9,597 nucleotides of DNA. Origin: an uncultured Clostridium sp. GTDB taxonomy: Bacteria; Bacillota_A; Clostridia; TANB77; CAG-508. The notes beneath the pieces were generated by a model. It saw nothing but the letters and a program-made list of their open reading frames with translations. It was not told the DNA's origin and made no database searches. The stretch covers positions 1-9,597 of the forward strand of contig CAMLYR010000055.1 in NCBI GenBank assembly GCA_946491915.1, in the 5' to 3' direction. Positions 6,405 to 9,597 of the stretch are shown piece after piece (the first letter of the stretch is position 1; every line of letters starts with the position of its first letter). The position numbers and the translations under genes are program-made.

Positions 6405-7325
6405 ATGAAAAATAATAAATTAAAAAAATTTTTAATTAATTTGTATGAAAAATGTTATGTATGGAAAATGAAGTATGATGATTACTGTCAAAAAAGGAGA
6501 CTTGGTGTGCCTCACATTATGACAATTGATGAAACATTAGATTATCTTTATATAAATAAATGTTCTGTGAGTAGATATGGTGATGGAGAATTAAAAATAG
6601 CATGTGGTTCAGATATACGATTTCAAAAATATGATAAGAAATTGTCTCAAAGAATATGTGAAATTTTAAAAAGTTCATCGGAAAACTGTCTGATATGTTT
6701 AACAGATATTTTTGACGATATAACATGGATGATGCCAAAAGGATATGAGTATACATGGCGTATTATGTCTGAGTATCGCAGAGAGTGGACTCAGCTTTTG
6801 GATAAGAATAAACTATATGGGAATGCGTATATCACCCGATGTTATATTGATAGAAGAGACAAATCCAAAAGTGAAATTTGGTTTAAAAAATTAAAACGAT
6901 TGTGGGAGAATGAAGAAGTAGTATTTGTCGAAGGTGAGAAAAGTCGCTTGGGCTATCACAATGATTTGTTTAGTAATGCAGCCTCGATACAAAGAATTCT
7001 TTGTCCAACTCAAAATGCTTTTTCGTGTTATGAAGAAATCCTAAATGAGGTAAAAAAACTTGATAATAACAAACTTATTTTGCTTGCATTAGGACCAACA
7101 GCATCTGTTTTGGCTTTTGATTTATCAGAAATAGGTTACAGGGCCTTAGATATAGGTCATGTTGACATTGAATATGAATGGTTTTTACGGAAAGAAACAG
7201 AGAAAGTTAAAATTGAAGGTAAGTATACGAGTGAGGCTCCCGGCGGTGAAGAAGTTGATGAAGAAGTTGATTTGGAGTATAAGAGTCAGATAATTTGTAG
7301 AATCGACTGTAAAGCGGAGGAGTAA
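6405..7325 (+). CDS. GT-D fold glycosyltransferase (DUF1792 / SP_1767 family)
   Basis: This protein of 306 residues belongs to the family first characterised as the GT-D fold, in which streptococcal dGT1 adds glucose in a glycoprotein pathway; in capsule clusters relatives act as repeat-unit transferases. Diagnostic segments are SVSRYGDGELKIACG, with Arg57 and Gly59-Asp60-Gly61-Glu62; RFQKYDKKLSQR; a VFVEGEKSRLG stretch; LALGPTASVLAFDL from about residue 227; and the near-invariant Asp-Ile-Gly-His-Val-Asp-Ile-Glu-Tyr-Glu-Trp-Phe ending around residue 259, including His252, Asp254 and Glu256. The C-terminal tail contains a tandem EEVD repeat and ends in YKSQIICRI, matching the family ending. 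The longer start at 6381 would add eight residues and overlap the GT2 gene. The specific sugar transferred is unknown, and polysaccharide rather than protein glycosylation is inferred from the neighbours. Confidence 0.9.
   Translation: MKNNKLKKFLINLYEKCYVWKMKYDDYCQKRRLGVPHIMTIDETLDYLYINKCSVSRYGDGELKIACGSDIRFQKYDKKLSQRICEILKSSSENCLICLTDIFDDITWMMPKGYEYTWRIMSEYRREWTQLLDKNKLYGNAYITRCYIDRRDKSKSEIWFKKLKRLWENEEVVFVEGEKSRLGYHNDLFSNAASIQRILCPTQNAFSCYEEILNEVKKLDNNKLILLALGPTASVLAFDLSEIGYRALDIGHVDIEYEWFLRKETEKVKIEGKYTSEAPGGEEVDEEVDLEYKSQIICRIDCKAEE
7248..7271 (+). repeat. Tandem 12-bp direct repeat in the GT-D gene
   Basis: GAAGAAGTTGAT occurs twice in perfect tandem and encodes Glu-Glu-Val-Asp twice. 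It lies in the loop between the conserved GHVDIEYEW region and the C-terminal YKSQII ending. Its length of 12 keeps the frame, so gain or loss of a unit would only change a surface acidic loop. Confidence 0.85.
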
Positions 7326-7331
7326 TTTATT

Positions 7332-8876
7332 ATGAAGCGCAAATCACGAACAGAATATTCAGTGCTTAATATTGGTGTCGGACTGGCAGGATATATTGCA
7401 AATACGGTAATGGGATTTTTATGTAGAATGATATTTGTGAGATGTCTTTCAGCAGAGTATTTAGGAATCAATGGGCTTTTCGGGAATATTCTATCTATGC
7501 TGTCACTTGCAGAATTAGGGATTGGGACGGCTATCGTATATGCTTTGTATAAACCTTTGGCTGAGGATGATCACGAAAAAATAGCTTCATTAATGAAATT
7601 TTATGGTTCCGCATACAGGGTTATAGGATGTACTATTGCTATTCTAGGTTTATGCCTTCTGCCATTTTTGAATTTAATTATAGCTGAAGAACCGAACATT
7701 AAAGAAAATATTTATATTATTTATGTGGTATATCTTTTTAACACTTGTCTGACGTATTTTTTCAGTTATAGAGGCTCACTGTTAGTAGCGGCACAACGAA
7801 ATTATGTTCAAACCGGTTTGAGTTATATTATTACAATGATTCAAAGTGTCGTGCAAATAATTATTTTGTTAGTGACGAAGGAATATTTTCTGTATTTGGG
7901 GATTCAAACGTTAGGAACATTTATTTATAATATATTGATTTCTCAGTGGGCAAAGCATGATTATCCATATATAAATAGCAAAAATATAAAACCTTTACCA
8001 AAGAGCGAAAAGTGGAGCCTTATAAAAAATGTTAAAGCGCTTACAGTTAATAAGTTAACAGATTTGTTAGTGAACAGTACTGATAATATTATCATAACTT
8101 ATTTTAATGGGCTTGTAGCAGTGGGAGCGGCATCGAACTATACTCTTTTATCTGGTACACTTTCTACGATTACTAATCAATTATTTAATGGTCTTACTGC
8201 AAGCGTAGGAAATTTGAATGCTATTGAGAGTGAAGAATATAAATACAAATTTTTTAAGATTCTTCATATGGCAAACTTTTTAATTTTTGGATGGGCGACA
8301 ATAGGTATAATGTTTGTTTCAGAAGATATGGTTGGTTTTTTCTTTGGAACAGATTATATTTTACCTCGCAGTATCCCTTTTGTGTTAGCGCTTAATTTTT
8401 ATCTTGTAACGATGCAATCAGCAATCACTACATATCGGTCTACAATGGGGTTATTTAGATATGGACAATATACTTTAATTTTTACAGCATTAATAAATCT
8501 AATACTTTCAATTTGGCTTGGCAAGATATGGGGATTATTTGGTATTTATATTGCAACATCATTTGCCAGAATATTTACTAATACATGGTATATGCCATAT
8601 GTGGTTTTTAAGCATGGATTAAAGAGAAATCCAATGGAATATTTTAAACAATACGCCATATATGGCTTCCTCTTAATGATTGATGGTAGTATATGTTATT
8701 ACCTTTGCCGCTTGTGTCAATTTTCATATTTGCTTAATATTATATTGAAGATAATTATATGCTCAGTAGTACCTAATATTATCTTTTGCATTGCTTTTCA
8801 TAAAACAGAAGAATTTAATTTCTTGAAAAATAGAGTAACTGAAATTGCAAGACGGCTGATGAAAAAATATAAATAA
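7332..8876 (+). CDS. Wzx-type oligosaccharide flippase (polysaccharide transporter, MOP superfamily)
   Basis: This 514-residue integral membrane protein probably flips the undecaprenyl-linked repeat unit from the cytoplasmic to the outer face. After a short basic N-terminus, hydrophobic segments run through the whole chain, consistent with about 12-14 transmembrane helices. The N-terminal part carries the family pattern of the Firmicute branch: RMIFVRCLSAEYLGINGLFG (about residues 32-51), then LSLAELGIGTAIVYALYKPL (about 56-75). A central NKLTDLLVNSTDNIIITYF segment corresponds to the start of the second six-helix bundle. Length is typical. GGAGGAG at 7316-7322 gives strong spacing to ATG 7332; that site covers the end of the GT-D gene, so the genes are coupled. 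Placement at the end of the glycosyltransferase run fits the export step. Substrate specificity cannot be read. The protein looks intact, with no frameshift. Confidence 0.93.
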   Translation: MKRKSRTEYSVLNIGVGLAGYIANTVMGFLCRMIFVRCLSAEYLGINGLFGNILSMLSLAELGIGTAIVYALYKPLAEDDHEKIASLMKFYGSAYRVIGCTIAILGLCLLPFLNLIIAEEPNIKENIYIIYVVYLFNTCLTYFFSYRGSLLVAAQRNYVQTGLSYIITMIQSVVQIIILLVTKEYFLYLGIQTLGTFIYNILISQWAKHDYPYINSKNIKPLPKSEKWSLIKNVKALTVNKLTDLLVNSTDNIIITYFNGLVAVGAASNYTLLSGTLSTITNQLFNGLTASVGNLNAIESEEYKYKFFKILHMANFLIFGWATIGIMFVSEDMVGFFFGTDYILPRSIPFVLALNFYLVTMQSAITTYRSTMGLFRYGQYTLIFTALINLILSIWLGKIWGLFGIYIATSFARIFTNTWYMPYVVFKHGLKRNPMEYFKQYAIYGFLLMIDGSICYYLCRLCQFSYLLNIILKIIICSVVPNIIFCIAFHKTEEFNFLKNRVTEIARRLMKKYK

Positions 8877-8887
8877 TATTTAAAATT

Positions 8888-8894
8888 AAGGGAG
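8888..8894 (+). promoter_or_regulatory. Ribosome binding site of the broken acyltransferase gene
   Basis: AAGGGAG precedes three possible in-frame starts: ATG 8898 (only 3 bases away), GTG 8904 (9 bases) and ATG 8910 (15 bases). Spacing favours GTG 8904. The conserved family segment starts after 8910, so the choice changes only a few residues. Confidence 0.5.
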
Positions 8895-8897
8895 ATA

Positions 8898-9597
8898 ATG
8901 ATCGTGCAAATGAAAAATGAAAGAAATTATGGGTTAGATTTAGCAAGAATTTTAGCTATGTGTGGTATCATAACTTTACATATTTTAGGACAAGGCGGAG
9001 AATTGATATCATTAAATCCAAACAGTGGTAATTATTGGATATCCTAGTGGGTTGAAATCTGTGCCTATTGTTCAGTAGATCTTTTTGCATTACTTTCAGG
9101 GTGGTTGGGGCTTTATAAAAGTAAACAAAGTATTTATAGAACATTAGAATTGTTAGGTATTGTTCTTTTTTATTCAATTGTAATCACAATAATATTTATT
9201 TTAGTTGCTCCAAATGTTTTTGGCGGTATAAAGGATATTGTTAAAAGTATTTTGCCAATGCTTGTCGGAAGGTATTGGTATATTACTTGTTATATTCCAC
9301 TGGCAATTTTTCAACCATTTATTAATCAAATGATTTTGAGTTTATCTCAGAAAAGACATGGCATACTCTGTATATTAAGTGTTATATTGTTTTCAGTAAT
9401 TACGACATTTATAGGATATGATTTTTTTGCACTGAAAGAGGGATATTCTTTCATATAGTTAGTAATCTGCTATACAATTGGCGCATATTTGAGACGAGTA
9501 GTTGCGGGGGGGCTGGAAATATCTTCTTATCTTCTTCAGCGGATCTATAATGGTCTCATAAATTAAGACACTTTTTCGGACAATTTTTAATGAATCT
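8898..9597 (+). pseudogene. Broken membrane O-acyltransferase (Acyl_transf_3 family, OafA/WecH-like), runs off the right edge
   Basis: An intact version would be a multi-pass membrane protein that acylates surface sugars. The N-terminus shows RNYGLDLARILAMCGIITLH, the family's first helix with its conserved His, then a TAG at 9045-9047. In the same frame, coding resumes at once with WVEICAYCSVDLFALLSGWL, then VGRYWYITCYIPLAIFQPFI and further hydrophobic helices, until a second TAG at 9456-9458. The frame then continues as LVICYTIGAYLRR, again family-like. The first TAG is one base from CAG (Gln) or TGG (Trp); the second, in Phe-Ile-stop-Leu-Val-Ile, is one base from TGG. After a 7-G run (9506-9512) the frame loses its hydrophobic character, but dropping one G gives WKYLLIFFSGSIMVS, then a TAA at 9559-9561 and IKTLFRTIFNES. 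Flanking genes are intact, so loss is probably recent. The longest unbroken part, from TTG 9105 to 9458, should not be annotated as a separate gene. Confidence 0.85.
9506..9512 (+). repeat. Seven-G homopolymer run in the broken acyltransferase gene
   Basis: Seven consecutive G lie just after the GAYLRR segment. With seven G the frame gives a polar stretch and a TAA at 9564-9566. With six G it gives a hydrophobic, membrane-helix-like continuation. It is, with the G8 at 1994, one of only two G runs longer than four that I saw in the window. Confidence 0.85.

Noticed and set aside
8877..8897. Possible terminator or promoter between flippase and acyltransferase
   Set aside because: The 21-base gap holds only AT-rich sequence and a ribosome binding site; there is no stem followed by a T run.
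9045..9458. TAG codons in the acyltransferase gene as a sign of stop-codon reassignment
   Set aside because: The gene ending at 311 uses TAG as a normal stop with the next start right behind it. The second TAG sits where Trp is most likely and the first fits Gln or Trp, and the gene also has a probable frameshift. Decay explains it better.
9105..9458. A separate 117-residue membrane protein starting at TTG 9105
   Set aside because: It is the middle of the broken acyltransferase, bounded by the nonsense codons. It has no ribosome binding site, and family-like coding continues on both sides in the same frame.

Overview
This window is an internal stretch of a surface-polysaccharide (capsule or exopolysaccharide) biosynthesis cluster. 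The DNA is AT-rich. All genes lie on the plus strand, most behind clear AGGAG/GGAGG-type ribosome binding sites. The mix of families suggests a Firmicute, most likely a gut Clostridia/Lachnospiraceae-type bacterium: Wzx-type flippase, GT2 and GT4 glycosyltransferases, a GT-D glycosyltransferase, and a pyruvyltransferase-family gene coupled to an FrhB-like iron-sulfur protein. The taxonomic call is an inference from family content, not from a marker gene.

Layout: (1) the 3' end of a gene entering from the left, probably a GT2 glycosyltransferase (1-311); (2) a GT4 glycosyltransferase (322-1479); (3) a left-handed beta-helix O-acyltransferase whose C-terminus changes at an eight-G run (1487-2047); (4) a GT2 glycosyltransferase (2065-3051); (5) a polysaccharide pyruvyltransferase-family protein (3056-4207) overlapping by 4 bases (6) an FrhB-like protein with two ferredoxin-type clusters (4204-5376); (7) a second GT2 (5381-6391); (8) a GT-D fold/DUF1792 glycosyltransferase (6405-7325); (9) a Wzx-type flippase (7332-8876); (10) a membrane acyltransferase of the Acyl_transf_3 family, broken by in-frame stops and a probable frameshift (8898 to the window end).

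The genes are nearly contiguous, with gaps of 0-21 bases or short overlaps. I see no internal promoter or terminator, so they are probably one transcript. The glycosyltransferases would build a lipid-linked repeat unit on the cytoplasmic face, the pyruvyltransferase-type and acyltransferase proteins would decorate it, and the flippase would move it across the membrane. No initiating sugar-phosphate transferase, Wzy polymerase or chain-length regulator is in this window; these are presumably outside it.

The most notable observation is that both predicted acyl-decoration genes carry the only G runs longer than four that I saw in this AT-rich window (G8 and G7), and at both places the reading frame looks altered. 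This could be phase-variable decoration, gene decay, or homopolymer sequencing error. The second gene also has two in-frame TAG codons, so it is a pseudogene in this sequence. No gene-free stretch exceeds 300 bases.
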